This document shows positions 26,966-36,215 of a DNA stretch of 64,000 nucleotides, in pieces. This stretch comes from JAKZVK01 sp965248255 (GTDB taxonomy: Bacteria > Acidobacteriota > Terriglobia > Bryobacterales > UBA6623). The stretch lies in NCBI GenBank assembly GCA_965248255.1, contig CBDFIW010000004.1:1922001-1986000 (forward strand), given 5' to 3'. The notes below the pieces were generated by a model. The model was not told where the DNA came from. It made no database searches and saw only the letters and a program-made list of their open reading frames with translations. A program made the position numbers and the translations under genes. Position 1 is the first letter of the stretch, and each line of letters starts with the position of its first letter.

Positions 26966-27840
26966 GATCCGCCCGGGGCAGTGTGCAAGATCGTCGACTT
27001 CCCCGATTCGAGTTTCTTCTGCAGACTCCGCAGGTCGAGAATCAGCTCGTCCGTATGTTGGTAGCGCTCATCACGCTCTTTCGCCAGACACTTGTTGACC
27101 AGTAATTCCAGCTCCATCGGCACACCGGCTCGGAGCGCCGTAATCGGTTCGTACTCCTCGTTCGTGATCGAGTACATCACCGCCTTGTCGTAGTGGCCCT
27201 TGAACGGTTTCTGTCCCGTGACCATTTCGTAGATGACTACGCCCAGCGACCAGATGTCGGTGCGGTGGTCCAGCTCCATGCCGTAGGTCTGCTCGGGCGA
27301 CATGTACGTCACCGTGCCCATGGTCTCGTCCAGACGCGTCAGCTTCGAGCGGTCCGTCAGTAGCGCCAGCCCGAAATCCATGATCGTGACAAGGCCGTCG
27401 CCGCCCACCATCAGGTTCGCGGGCTTGATGTCACGGTGAACGACCTGCTTGCCGTGAGCGGCCTGTAAGCCTTTGGCGGATTGAATCGCGATATCGAAGG
27501 CCTGCTCCAACTTCAGCGGCCCGGCTTCAATCTTCTTGTCGAGCGGGTCGCCTTCGATGAAGGCCATCGCGATGAACGTCTTGCCCTCCACCTCGGCGAT
27601 TTCGTAGACGTGGCAGACGTTCGGATGATTGAGGGCGGCGGAGGCCTCGGCCTCGCGCCGGAAGCGAGCTTTGATTTCCTCATCCCCGAGCAGGTGAGCG
27701 GCTAGGAACTTTAGGGCGACGGGACGCTTGAGGTTGGTGTCTTCGGCCTTGTACACCACACCCATCCCACCCTCACCGAGTTTCTCGGTGATCTTGTAGT
27801 GCGGAATGGTTCGGCCGATCATTATGTCTTCTGTTACTTG

Positions 27841-27960
27841 CTAGGTCGGGCAATCGACTCGGACCGCTCCCTCACGGTCACGGCTCGGTTTGACGACCCC
27901 CGTCCCGCCTTCCCCGAGTCCCTCGGTGATCTTGTAGTGCGAGATGGTCTGGCCGATTAT
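27841..27960 (-). pseudogene. Relic of a second kinase N-terminus
   Basis: Reads I-I-G-Q-T-I-S-H-Y-K-I-T-E-G-L-G-E-G-G and so parallels the first residues of the adjacent kinase, then drifts into repeat-derived sequence (PSRDREGAVR) and a stop at 27841. The start codon is ATA in place of ATG. It lies only 18 bp upstream of the kinase start, so it looks like a partial duplication left as debris. The rest of the 330-bp gap up to 28152 holds the SD of the next gene and no other recognisable feature. Confidence 0.65.
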
Positions 27961-28152
27961 CGGCGTCGTTGTTCGTAATGGTAGCGGATGTGTTGGTTCG
28001 TTGGGCTTTTGCCGGTCCTATCAGGCTCGGCCCCGGACCCGTCCGTGGCCTTTCGAGCCCCGTCTGGCCCCCGCTCACGAGACAATGGTTTGGGCTATGA
28101 TGAGCGCCTCCCCGAAGGCCAAGTGTTTGATCCACACGAGGAAAGGAAAACG

Positions 28153-30150
28153 ATGACGAAGGACAGCTCTGGTGAGGCCTCCCCCACCGAAAAGCGGCGC
28201 ATTTGGCAAAAGGTACTTGCGCCCGAGGAGTTGCCGGAAGGGAGGGTGAAACCGGTCACCTGCACTCACACCACGGTTTGCATGACCCATCACGACGGTC
28301 AATACGCCGCTCTCGACAACAAGTGTCCTCATCAGGGCGGGCCGCTCGGTGAAGGCTCGATCGAGAATGGCTTGCTGCGCTGCCCCTGGCACGGGTGGGA
28401 CTTTGATCCGACGACCGGCAAGCCGCCCGGAGGATATGACGACGGAGTCCCGACCTACCCGGTCGAAGTTCGCGACGACGGGGTCTACGTCGGATTCGAG
28501 CAGGAGGCGCCACACGCTGCGACGGTCACCGACGTGATGGCCGAGACGATGGTCAACTGGGGCGTGCGCGTGGTCTTCGGCATGGTGGGCCACTCGAACC
28601 TCGGGCTGGCCGACGCGCTGCGGCGGCAGGAAGAAGCCGGCAACTTGCGCTACGTCGGGATTCGTCACGAGGGGGCGGCTTCATTCGCCTGCTCGGCCTA
28701 TGGCAAGCTCACAGGCCGGCCGGCGGCGTGTTTGGGGATCGCCGGTCCCGGCTCGACCAACTTGCTCACGGGCCTGTGGGACGCCAACGTCGACCGCTCA
28801 CCCGTGATCGCCTTGAGTGGCCAGGTCGATACGCAAGTGCTCGGGCCCGGCGCTTTCCAGGAAGTCGATCTGCAAGCCGCCTTCGGCCAGGTGGCCCAGT
28901 GGACCCAGCCTGGCCTGCACAGCAGCAAGCACGCCGAGTTGATGAACCTGGCCGTGAAGAGCGCCGTCCTCAACCGCGGCGTGTCTCATCTTGTGTTTCC
29001 GGATGAGGTACAGATTCTGCCTGCCGCTGAGGGTGCCAAGGCGGACAGACCCGACGGCCGCCTCACTCCGCGCGAGATCGCACCGCCCGCGGAGTCAGTC
29101 GATCGCGCGGCCGCGAGGCTGCGGGAGGCCAAGCGGCCGGTGATCATCGTCGGCCACGGGGCGCGCTTCCACATGGCGGCGATCATCGAGCTTGCCGAAG
29201 AACTGAACTGCCCGGTCATCACCACGTTCAAGGGCAAGGGCCTGATCTCCGACCGTCATCCGCTGGGTGGCGGCGTGCTTGGGCGCAGCGGCACGCCCAT
29301 CGCGAGTTGGTGCATGAACGAGTCCGACCTGCTCCTGGTCCTCGGGGCGAGCTTCAGCAACCACACGGGGATTACCCCAAAGAAACCTACCATCCAGGTC
29401 GACTACGACCCCATGACCCTAGGCAAGTTTCATGCAGTGGACGTGCCGGTGTGGGGCGAGATCGGCGTGACGGTGGGCATGCTTATGGCGGCTGTGCGCG
29501 GCAAACACGAGGCCGCCGACCAGCGGCCCGACATGGCGGCTCGCTGGGAGATCTGGCGTGCCGAGAAAGAGCGCCGCTTGGCCGACGACCGCGGCTCGGG
29601 CGTCAGCTCGGCGGCGGTGTTCGCGGCCATGACCCGGCACGTCCCCGAAGACGCCATCATCGCGGTGGACGTCGGCAACAACACCTACTCCTTCGGCCGC
29701 TACTTCGAGTGCAGCCGCCAGGCCGTGCTGATGTCGGGCTACTTGGGCTCGATCGGCTTTTCGTATCCCGCGGCCATGGGTGCGTGGGCGGCGACGCAGG
29801 AAGACGACCCGCGGTTTCGGGGACGCCCGGTCGTCGCCGTCTCGGGCGACGGCGGCTTCGGCCAATACCTAGCGGAGCTGACGACGGCCGTCAAATACCG
29901 GATGAACATCACCCACATCCTGCTCAACAACAGCGAGCTAGGGAAGATTTCAAAGGAGCAGCGTGCGGGCCAGTGGGACGTGTGGCAGACCTCGCTCCAC
30001 AACCCCAACTTCGCCGAGTACGCGAAGCTCTGCGGTGCGTTGGGCATCCGCGTGAGCCGCAAGAACGATCTCGACAACGCCATCGTCAAGGCCTTGGGGC
30101 ACGACGGTCCGAGCATGGTCGAAGTGGTGGCTGACGTGGAGTTGATCTAA
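28153..30150 (+). CDS. Rieske [2Fe-2S] - ThDP enzyme fusion
   Basis: 665 aa from ATG 28153, which has a good SD (gaggaaagg at 28138-28146); the frame extends upstream without family support. Residues about 20-115 form a Rieske domain: Cys58-x-His60 in CPHQGG and Cys77-x2-His80 in CPWHGW, all four cluster ligands present. A complete ThDP-enzyme module follows: PYR domain with catalytic-type Glu173 (IRHEGAASF) and GPGSTNLLTG, central domain (PVIIVGHGARFH), and PP domain with Asp566 (VSGDGGFGQY) and Asn592-593 (LLNNSEL). The ThDP part resembles pyruvate oxidase or acetolactate-synthase-type enzymes. The Rieske head suggests electron transfer from the ThDP intermediate or a redox sensor. The acceptor and substrate are unknown. 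Confidence 0.88.
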   Translation: MTKDSSGEASPTEKRRIWQKVLAPEELPEGRVKPVTCTHTTVCMTHHDGQYAALDNKCPHQGGPLGEGSIENGLLRCPWHGWDFDPTTGKPPGGYDDGVPTYPVEVRDDGVYVGFEQEAPHAATVTDVMAETMVNWGVRVVFGMVGHSNLGLADALRRQEEAGNLRYVGIRHEGAASFACSAYGKLTGRPAACLGIAGPGSTNLLTGLWDANVDRSPVIALSGQVDTQVLGPGAFQEVDLQAAFGQVAQWTQPGLHSSKHAELMNLAVKSAVLNRGVSHLVFPDEVQILPAAEGAKADRPDGRLTPREIAPPAESVDRAAARLREAKRPVIIVGHGARFHMAAIIELAEELNCPVITTFKGKGLISDRHPLGGGVLGRSGTPIASWCMNESDLLLVLGASFSNHTGITPKKPTIQVDYDPMTLGKFHAVDVPVWGEIGVTVGMLMAAVRGKHEAADQRPDMAARWEIWRAEKERRLADDRGSGVSSAAVFAAMTRHVPEDAIIAVDVGNNTYSFGRYFECSRQAVLMSGYLGSIGFSYPAAMGAWAATQEDDPRFRGRPVVAVSGDGGFGQYLAELTTAVKYRMNITHILLNNSELGKISKEQRAGQWDVWQTSLHNPNFAEYAKLCGALGIRVSRKNDLDNAIVKALGHDGPSMVEVVADVELI

Positions 30151-30270
30151 CGCGCGATTCGCTCGCGCACCTTGATCCCAATCGTATTCACGTCGCCACA
30201 AGGGACGTGCAGCGTGTCGTGTAGAATGACATCGCGCGGCTGAGTGGGGATGCAACCCGGAGACGGAAAA

Positions 30271-32790
30271 ATGCGGAAGCGACTCTTTGTTGTTCTATCG
30301 TTTGTTCTCCTTTTCGTATGGGGCGTGGCCGCCCAACGCGACAAGGTCATCGCCGTCGAGATCGGGAAGCACAATACCGACCTGCTGCCCAAGGGCAAGG
30401 AAGCCGATGGCATTCTGGGCGATTTCGTCCTCCGCAACAACAAGGTACATGCGCTGATCTCCGGGAGCCAGCTGCTCCGCCGCGCCAATATGACCACGGA
30501 GTACGCCTATGTCCTCCAGGGCTGCCTCTACGACCTCGACCTGCGTGGCGAAGACAACGACCAATTGACGGCCTTCCGTCCCGGTGGCGAGGGCGGAGAG
30601 ATGTCGTACGTGAAGATCGTCGACGATGACTCGGGCGGCGCCGCGGTCATCGAAGCCGTTCGCACCGCGCCCAAGGGCAATGGCCTCTACACCCGTCATG
30701 AATACCGTCTGGAGCACGACTGGCAGTACGTCCTCGTTACCTCGACTTATCGCAACGAATCCTCGGAGGAGAAGACGATCACGCCGGCCCCGGTTTGGAA
30801 GGGCCTGTCGGACGAAAAACGTGCAGGCTCGATTCTCGTTGGCGACAGCATCGATCCGTTCGACAAGCGCGCCTACGCCGTCGGATCCGCGGACGGCACG
30901 GCACTTCCCGAGGGCGAGGTCGGCATCGGCCCCGGTGAGGAGAAGGTTTACAAGGTCGCGATGGGCGTGGCCGATGCGCCACTCGCCGCTTACGGCGTTG
31001 TGGAGTCTCTGTCGGGCGCTTCGGGCGAGGTTGCGGGATCGGTCAAAGACCCCAGCGGCGCGCCGGCGGTTCGAGCAAGCCTGCTGGTCGAGGTCGCCGG
31101 CGTGACGCTGCCGCAGTATCCCGACAGCGAAGGCGCGTTCTCGTTGCACCTGCCCGCGAGTGACTACAAGATGCGGGTCGAAGACATCGGGCGCGAACCG
31201 CTTGAGCAAAGCTTTTCGGTCCAGAGCGACGGAAAGAGCAATCTCGACCTTGCCGTCTCGAAAGCCTCACTTGTCCGCATCGAGATCCGCGATGAATCGG
31301 GCGGACTCTCGCCTGCCAAAGTCCAGTTCATCGGTGTGGCGCCGACCCTGACGCCCTACCTCGGCACCGACTACCGCGCCCACGGCGGCGACCATCAGTA
31401 CCAGACCCACAACGGCCGCGTGGAACAACAACTGCCGACCGGTCAATACCAGGTGCGCATCACCCACGGGCCCGAGTTTGATCTTGTCGAGAGGCCCATC
31501 AGCGTCGGCAAGGGCGACATCGTCAATATGATGGTCACTCTCAAGCGGACCATTGACACCGCGGGCTGGATCAGCACCGACTACCACTCACACTCCACCC
31601 CCAGCGGCGACAACTACTGCAATACCAACGACCGCCTCATCAACATCGCCGCCGAGCACGTCGAGTTCGCGCCGACCACCGAGCACAACCGCATCTACGA
31701 CTGGGAGCCCCACATTGACCGCCTCGGGCTGAGCCGGCATATCCGCACGGTCCCCGGGATTGAGCTGACCGGCAGCGGCCAGCACTTTAATTCGTTCCCG
31801 CTGGCACCCGACCCGATGTCGCAGAACGGCGGCGCGCCGCTGTGGAATTACGATCCGCGCATTAACGCCATTGTGCTGCGGAACTGGGGCACGCCCAGCC
31901 TGTCGGGCGGTTCGCGTCACGACGTCGGCGTGAACCCGCGCGTCGGCGTCCCACACTTCGCCGGCGGACCAGACCGCTGGGTGCAGGCGAACCATCCAAC
32001 CGTCGGCACGGTGTTTTTCGACCGCGATCAGGACGGCGCCGAGGACGGAGGCTTCGCGGGCTTCGAGGAGCTGATCGACGCTGCCGAGGTCTGGAGCGCC
32101 GAGATCCTCAACTTGAATCCGAACTACAAGGGTTGGAACCGGCGTAGCGGGCAGAACCGCACCTTCGGCTGGCTGCAGATGCTTAACCAAGGACGTCGCC
32201 TGTGGTGCGTGGCTGTGAGCGACGCGCACCGCGTTTTCGGGGGAGGCGTCGGCGACTGGCGGACCTATGTCCCGAGCTCAACCGACGAGCCCGGCGACAT
32301 CGACCCTTCCGAGATCATCCGCAACTCAAAAGCCGGGCAGATGATGATCACCAACGGACCGTTCCTGAAGGTCGAGACGGCCGACGGCCTGCCGATCGGC
32401 TCGACCGTGATCAGCGAGGGGCATATTGACCTCGACATTACGGTCCAGACACCGAACTGGATTGAGATCGACCGCGTGCAAGTCCTCGTCAACGGCCGCC
32501 AGCCCGAGCAATACAACTTCCGCAAAGATGTGAACCCCGGCATGTTCTCAGACGGCGTCGTCAGCTTCGACGAGACGATTCGCGTAGTGCTGCAGCAAGA
32601 TGCGCACCTGATCGTCGTCGCCACCGGAGAGAACACGACTCTGGAGCTAGGTTGGGGCCGTGCGCCGCAGGGCCGATGGCGTCCGGTGGCCTACACCAAC
32701 CCGATCTTCGTCGACGTCGACCGCAACGGCTTTGTAGCCAACGGTGACAACCTCGGCCACCCGCTGATGACAACGCCCGGCGCGGATTAG
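30271..32790 (+). CDS. Secreted CehA/McbA-like PHP-domain metallohydrolase
   Basis: 839 aa from ATG 30271, chosen for the SD-like cggag at 30258-30262 and the signal peptide that follows directly (MRKRLFVVLSFVLLFVWG). The middle contains carboxypeptidase-regulatory-like beta domains (about 265-430). The C-terminal PHP-type domain carries metal-site motifs STDYHSHSTPSGDNY, FAPTTEHNRI and CVAVSDAHRVFGG. CehA/McbA relatives include a carbaryl hydrolase, but most members are uncharacterised periplasmic hydrolases. The neighbouring sugar-acid dehydratase-like gene hints at carbohydrate or ester catabolism. The 120-bp gap upstream holds no clear feature. Confidence 0.85.
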   Translation: MRKRLFVVLSFVLLFVWGVAAQRDKVIAVEIGKHNTDLLPKGKEADGILGDFVLRNNKVHALISGSQLLRRANMTTEYAYVLQGCLYDLDLRGEDNDQLTAFRPGGEGGEMSYVKIVDDDSGGAAVIEAVRTAPKGNGLYTRHEYRLEHDWQYVLVTSTYRNESSEEKTITPAPVWKGLSDEKRAGSILVGDSIDPFDKRAYAVGSADGTALPEGEVGIGPGEEKVYKVAMGVADAPLAAYGVVESLSGASGEVAGSVKDPSGAPAVRASLLVEVAGVTLPQYPDSEGAFSLHLPASDYKMRVEDIGREPLEQSFSVQSDGKSNLDLAVSKASLVRIEIRDESGGLSPAKVQFIGVAPTLTPYLGTDYRAHGGDHQYQTHNGRVEQQLPTGQYQVRITHGPEFDLVERPISVGKGDIVNMMVTLKRTIDTAGWISTDYHSHSTPSGDNYCNTNDRLINIAAEHVEFAPTTEHNRIYDWEPHIDRLGLSRHIRTVPGIELTGSGQHFNSFPLAPDPMSQNGGAPLWNYDPRINAIVLRNWGTPSLSGGSRHDVGVNPRVGVPHFAGGPDRWVQANHPTVGTVFFDRDQDGAEDGGFAGFEELIDAAEVWSAEILNLNPNYKGWNRRSGQNRTFGWLQMLNQGRRLWCVAVSDAHRVFGGGVGDWRTYVPSSTDEPGDIDPSEIIRNSKAGQMMITNGPFLKVETADGLPIGSTVISEGHIDLDITVQTPNWIEIDRVQVLVNGRQPEQYNFRKDVNPGMFSDGVVSFDETIRVVLQQDAHLIVVATGENTTLELGWGRAPQGRWRPVAYTNPIFVDVDRNGFVANGDNLGHPLMTTPGAD

Positions 32791-32792
32791 AT

Positions 32793-32871
32793 ACCGAACC
32801 CCAAACGCTAGTGAGGGGTCAATCCGCCACCCGATGGCTCCGCGACAGCGGCCCCGTCACTGGTGTTGCGG
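32793..32871. repeat. Repeat unit shared with 23435-23512
   Basis: Starts 5 bp after the metallohydrolase stop and ends just before the convergent dehydratase stop at 32880. Ends accgaaccccaaacgc and cccgtcactggtgttgcgg match the 23-kb copy. The position between convergent genes fits a terminator-like role. Confidence 0.7.
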
Positions 32872-32879
32872 TGCGCGCC

Positions 32880-34094
32880 TTAATAATCCTGTACCGACCC
32901 ATCCGGGTTAAAGCGCTCAGGCCACTTGAACCTACGCTCGGGGTCGGCCGAAAGCTCGGCCAGACGCACCTCGTCGATCTCAACGCCCAGTCCCGGACCC
33001 TCGGGCAATGAGACGTAACCATCGTTGTCCAAGGTCCAACTCCTTCGGGCCAGTCCCGGTAAGCGGTTGTCAGGCGAGTACCCCTCGTGAATGAGGAACA
33101 GCGGGATCGACGCCGCCACATGCAAGCTGGCGGTCATGCCGACCGGCGTCATCGTGCAATGCGGCGCGAGCGGTACGTAGAACGTCTCGGCCAGCGCAGC
33201 GATCTTCTTCATTTGGGTGATGCCGCCGACGAAGCCGCAGTCGGGCTGCAGAATGTCGATCGCGTTATGCATCAGGTAAGGCAGGACGCCCCATATGGTG
33301 CGGTCCTTTTCGCCCGTCGCCAACGGAATACGGATCTGCTCCTTGAGCCGTTTGAAGATCTCAATGTTGCCGTAGACGGCAGCTTCCTCGATCCAAATGA
33401 CGTCGTAGGGCTCAATGGCGCTGGCGAACTGGATTAGCAGCGGGGGCGGCATCGAGCAGTGGGCGTCGAACATGATGGCGGCGTCCGGGCCCATGCGCTC
33501 TCGCGTTTGCTTGACTTTGTCGACAAGCGCCTGGACCTCGTTGGGCGTACCGGAGAAGGGATGCGGGCCGCCCGTTCCGATCTTTCGCGCCTGGTCGGTG
33601 TGATAGACGCGAATTCGCTCTCGCGTGGGCCCGCCAAGGAGCCGATAGACCGGAACTCCCCACAGCTTGCCGGCGATGTCCCACAGAGCCATGTCGATCG
33701 CTGAGATGGTGTGCACCATGAACGGACCGCCACGCAGATTGCGGTGAGCACGGTACATACGCTGCCAGAGGTGCTCGATGCGCGTGGGGTTCTGCCCGTC
33801 GAGCAGTTCGAAAATAGAGTTCGCAAGCGCCGTCGCCACTTGCGGCTGGACGTTGCTGATCTCCCCCCAACCAGTGATGCCGTGGTTCGTCTCGATCTTG
33901 ACGATGCACTTGGGATTGGCCGGCGTCGACGTGAGCTTAGTGATTCTGATGGTCGAGGCGCGGTCCTCGACGTTCGCCGCGGGATTCGACTGCGCCGCGA
34001 CCGCGTCGGACAGCATAGCCTGTGCCGCGGCCATAGTGCCCAGGCCGGAAAGAAAGCGGCGGCGCCCCACGGTGTTTGATGAGTGATCGCTCAT
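32880..34094 (-). CDS. Enolase-superfamily dehydratase (mandelate racemase/galactonate dehydratase-like), Tat-exported
   Basis: 404 aa. A twin-arginine signal (GRRRFLSGLGTMAAA, residues 10-24) directs export. The barrel domain has Mg ligands Asp210 (MFDAHC), Glu236 (WIEEAA) and Glu262 (ATGEKD). It also has Asp285 (QPDCG) and His312 (APHCTMTP) as candidate acid/base residues, plus His212, the arrangement of D-galactonate-dehydratase-type members. Such enzymes abstract a proton next to a carboxylate and eliminate water from sugar acids. The start has an excellent SD (ggagga, complementary to tcctcc at 34100-34105). An exported member of this normally cytoplasmic family is unusual, though known in soil bacteria. 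Confidence 0.85.
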   Translation of the reverse strand: MSDHSSNTVGRRRFLSGLGTMAAAQAMLSDAVAAQSNPAANVEDRASTIRITKLTSTPANPKCIVKIETNHGITGWGEISNVQPQVATALANSIFELLDGQNPTRIEHLWQRMYRAHRNLRGGPFMVHTISAIDMALWDIAGKLWGVPVYRLLGGPTRERIRVYHTDQARKIGTGGPHPFSGTPNEVQALVDKVKQTRERMGPDAAIMFDAHCSMPPPLLIQFASAIEPYDVIWIEEAAVYGNIEIFKRLKEQIRIPLATGEKDRTIWGVLPYLMHNAIDILQPDCGFVGGITQMKKIAALAETFYVPLAPHCTMTPVGMTASLHVAASIPLFLIHEGYSPDNRLPGLARRSWTLDNDGYVSLPEGPGLGVEIDEVRLAELSADPERRFKWPERFNPDGSVQDY

Positions 34095-34251
34095 AAGATT
34101 CCTCCAAAGGTGCTGCTTGTTGAGTTCAACCCGTTCGCCCGCGGCCGCGGTGTCCCCGGCCGGGCTGCTCCATCCTACGACACCGGCGCTACGGCCCGGT
34201 GGCGCGACCAGTGAGAGCAGACCGCTTTGTTAGAATGAATATCCTCCCCGT

Positions 34252-35094
34252 ATGAGAGAGAAACGCCGGGTTGCTGCCGTCAGTTTCCTGAACACGTCGC
34301 CGCTCGTCTGGGGATTGCTGCACGGGCCCCAGCGGGACGTCTTCGACGTGCACTTCACGCTGCCGGCCGAGTGCGCGGACGAACTGCGAGCCGGCGGAGC
34401 CGACATCGGTCTCGTGCCGGTCATTTCGCTTGCGCGGCAGCTGGACTTGAAGGTGGTCCCGGGCTGCTCCATCGCCTGCCGAGGCCCGGTGCGCAGCATC
34501 CTGTTCTTCTCACGAAAGCCGATCGAGACGATCGAGTCGTTCGCCGCCGACACTAGTTCGCGTACATCGGTGACGCTGGCGCAGGTGCTGCTCGCCCGCC
34601 GGCACGGCATCCGGCCGCGGGTCCGGCCTTATCCGCCGAAGCTCGATGAGATGCTCGAGCTGGCCGACGCGGCGCTGATCATCGGCGATCCGGCGCTGCA
34701 CCTGGATCCGGGCCAAACCGAGTGGCGCGGGCAGCCGCTGTTTGTCTATGATCTCGGGGCCGAGTGGATGGAGTTGACCGGCGCGCCCATGGTGTTTGCC
34801 GTGTGGGCCGTCAAGAACCTCGTCGCCGAGCCCGGCGATGCGGCTATCTTCGGGGCTTCGGCCGATTACGGCCGGGAACACATCGAGGAAATCGTCGCTG
34901 TCGAGAGTAGGAATCGAGACCTGCCGGAGGATCTGGTTCGCCGCTACTTGACTGGTCACATCTGGTATGACTTCGGCGAAGACGAGCAGCGCAGTGTGGA
35001 CCTCTTCATGCGCTCGGCGGCGGAGTTGGGTCTCATTGAAAAGGCGCCGGACTTGAGTTACTTGGAGCCGGCTACGGTAGGTGAGCGTGAGTGA
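34252..35094 (+). CDS. mqnA: MqnA, chorismate dehydratase of futalosine menaquinone pathway
   Basis: 280 aa, periplasmic-binding-protein fold (cytoplasmic enzyme). The N-terminus VAAVSFLNTSPLVWGL and the segments GGADIGLVPVISLAR and ALIIGDPAL are characteristic of MqnA, which makes 3-enolpyruvyl-benzoate from chorismate as the first committed step to menaquinone. The start is ATG 34252. Upstream, TAGAAT (34231-34236) could be a -10 box, though no good SD is seen. It is followed 5 bp later by mqnC; mqnB and mqnD are not in the window. Confidence 0.92.
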   Translation: MREKRRVAAVSFLNTSPLVWGLLHGPQRDVFDVHFTLPAECADELRAGGADIGLVPVISLARQLDLKVVPGCSIACRGPVRSILFFSRKPIETIESFAADTSSRTSVTLAQVLLARRHGIRPRVRPYPPKLDEMLELADAALIIGDPALHLDPGQTEWRGQPLFVYDLGAEWMELTGAPMVFAVWAVKNLVAEPGDAAIFGASADYGREHIEEIVAVESRNRDLPEDLVRRYLTGHIWYDFGEDEQRSVDLFMRSAAELGLIEKAPDLSYLEPATVGERE

Positions 35095-35099
35095 TTTGA

Positions 35100-36128
35100 A
35101 TGACCAAGACGGAAGCCCTCGACGCATTCGCAAATGATGACCTGATCGGCATCGGTATGGAGGCCGACGTGGTTCGCCGCAAGTTCCATCCCGAGGGCGT
35201 CGCCAGCTACATCATTGATCGCAACGTCAACCACACCAATTTCTGCACCGAGTACTGCAGTTTCTGTGCCTTCTACCGGCCGATGGGTCACGAAGAAGGC
35301 TATCTCCTGCCGAAGGAAGAGATCTACCAGAAGATCCAGGAAACCATTGACCTCGGCGGCACCGGCGTGCTCATGCAGGGCGGCGTGAACCCTGACCTCA
35401 AGATCGACTACTTCGAAGACCTTTTCCGCTCGATCAAAGAGCGGTTTGCGATTCACCTACACTGCCTCTCCGCACCCGAGGTGCTCACCATCGCCGAGGT
35501 CAGCGGGCTGACGATCCGCGACACCATCGCCCGCATGCGCGACGCCGGGCTCGACTCGATCCCCGGCGCGGGCGCGGAGATTCTCGACGACGCCGTGCGC
35601 TTCCGCATCGCGCGCCTCAAGTGCACCACCGCCGACTGGATCAACGTCCACCGCACCGCGCATCAGCTCGGGATGCGCACGACCGCTACCATGATGTTCG
35701 GTTGTGGCGAGACGATCGAGCACCGCGTTAACCACTTGGAGACGTTACGGCAACTCCAACAGGAGACCGGCGGCTTCACGGCGTTCATCCCCTGGCCGTT
35801 TCAGCCCGAGAACACGGCCCTCGGCCGCCGCATCAAAGAGGAAACCACGGCGGTCGACTTCCTCAAGACGCTCGCCATCTCGCGCATCTACCTCGACAAC
35901 TTCGTCAACATCCAGACCTCGTGGGTCACCCAAGGCCTGAAAGTCTGCCAACTCGGCCTGCGTTTCGGCGGCAACGACGTCGGCAGCGTGATGCTAGAGG
36001 AAAACGTCGTCCGCCAGGCCGGCGCCCAACACAGCGCCTCCGAAGAAGACCTTCGCCGCATGATCCGCGACGCCGGTTTCATCCCCAAGCAACGGGATAC
36101 GCTGTACCGGACGTACTACTTGAACTGA
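35100..36128 (+). CDS. mqnC: MqnC, cyclic dehypoxanthinyl futalosine synthase
   Basis: 342 aa radical-SAM enzyme. The cluster motif CTEYCSFC (Cys49, Cys53, Cys56) binds the [4Fe-4S] centre that cleaves S-adenosylmethionine. GGVNPDLKIDYFEDL and SIPGAGAEILDD are typical of MqnC, which cyclises dehypoxanthine futalosine in menaquinone synthesis. It directly follows mqnA, so the two are surely co-transcribed. The C-terminal GLRFGGNDVGSVMLEEN is also conserved in the family. Nothing odd is visible. Confidence 0.93.
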   Translation: MTKTEALDAFANDDLIGIGMEADVVRRKFHPEGVASYIIDRNVNHTNFCTEYCSFCAFYRPMGHEEGYLLPKEEIYQKIQETIDLGGTGVLMQGGVNPDLKIDYFEDLFRSIKERFAIHLHCLSAPEVLTIAEVSGLTIRDTIARMRDAGLDSIPGAGAEILDDAVRFRIARLKCTTADWINVHRTAHQLGMRTTATMMFGCGETIEHRVNHLETLRQLQQETGGFTAFIPWPFQPENTALGRRIKEETTAVDFLKTLAISRIYLDNFVNIQTSWVTQGLKVCQLGLRFGGNDVGSVMLEENVVRQAGAQHSASEEDLRRMIRDAGFIPKQRDTLYRTYYLN

Positions 36129-36215
36129 GCCTCGGAAGAGTGGCGTGGCTCTGAAACCTATCCGTTGACAAGCTTTGTCTGAGTCGAAAGGACCCAGTTT
36201 GAACATCCCGCTTCT

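Larger units (their letters stand above)
23865..27822 (-). pseudogene. PASTA-less Ser/Thr protein kinase with PD40/TolB-type propeller, broken by IS copy 2
   Basis: The N-terminal kinase domain starts at 27822 (MIGRTIPHYKITEKLGEGG). It has glycine loop 16-21, Lys38, HRDIKPANL with Asp131, and DFG at 149-151. A linker (about 260-375) includes a palindromic repeat read in frame, then a membrane helix (LTAVIAMIALMAGAVATV) and propeller repeats (ISPNGRHIAYVAG, WSPDSESILFAARG). The IS630-type copy at 25026-26117 separates the last propeller part (24995-23865, SPDGRRVVVNGF, WSPDGKHLLYT). About 130 bp before the IS a one-base loss near 26249 shifts the frame: PTGCTRF should read PTGLYEVPARGGNPRPL. 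The junction also gives TAG. Intact homologues are Acidobacteriota sensor kinases. Confidence 0.85.

Noticed and set aside
27988..28152. 55-codon upstream extension of the Rieske-ThDP frame
   Set aside because: No family sequence, while a good SD precedes ATG 28153.
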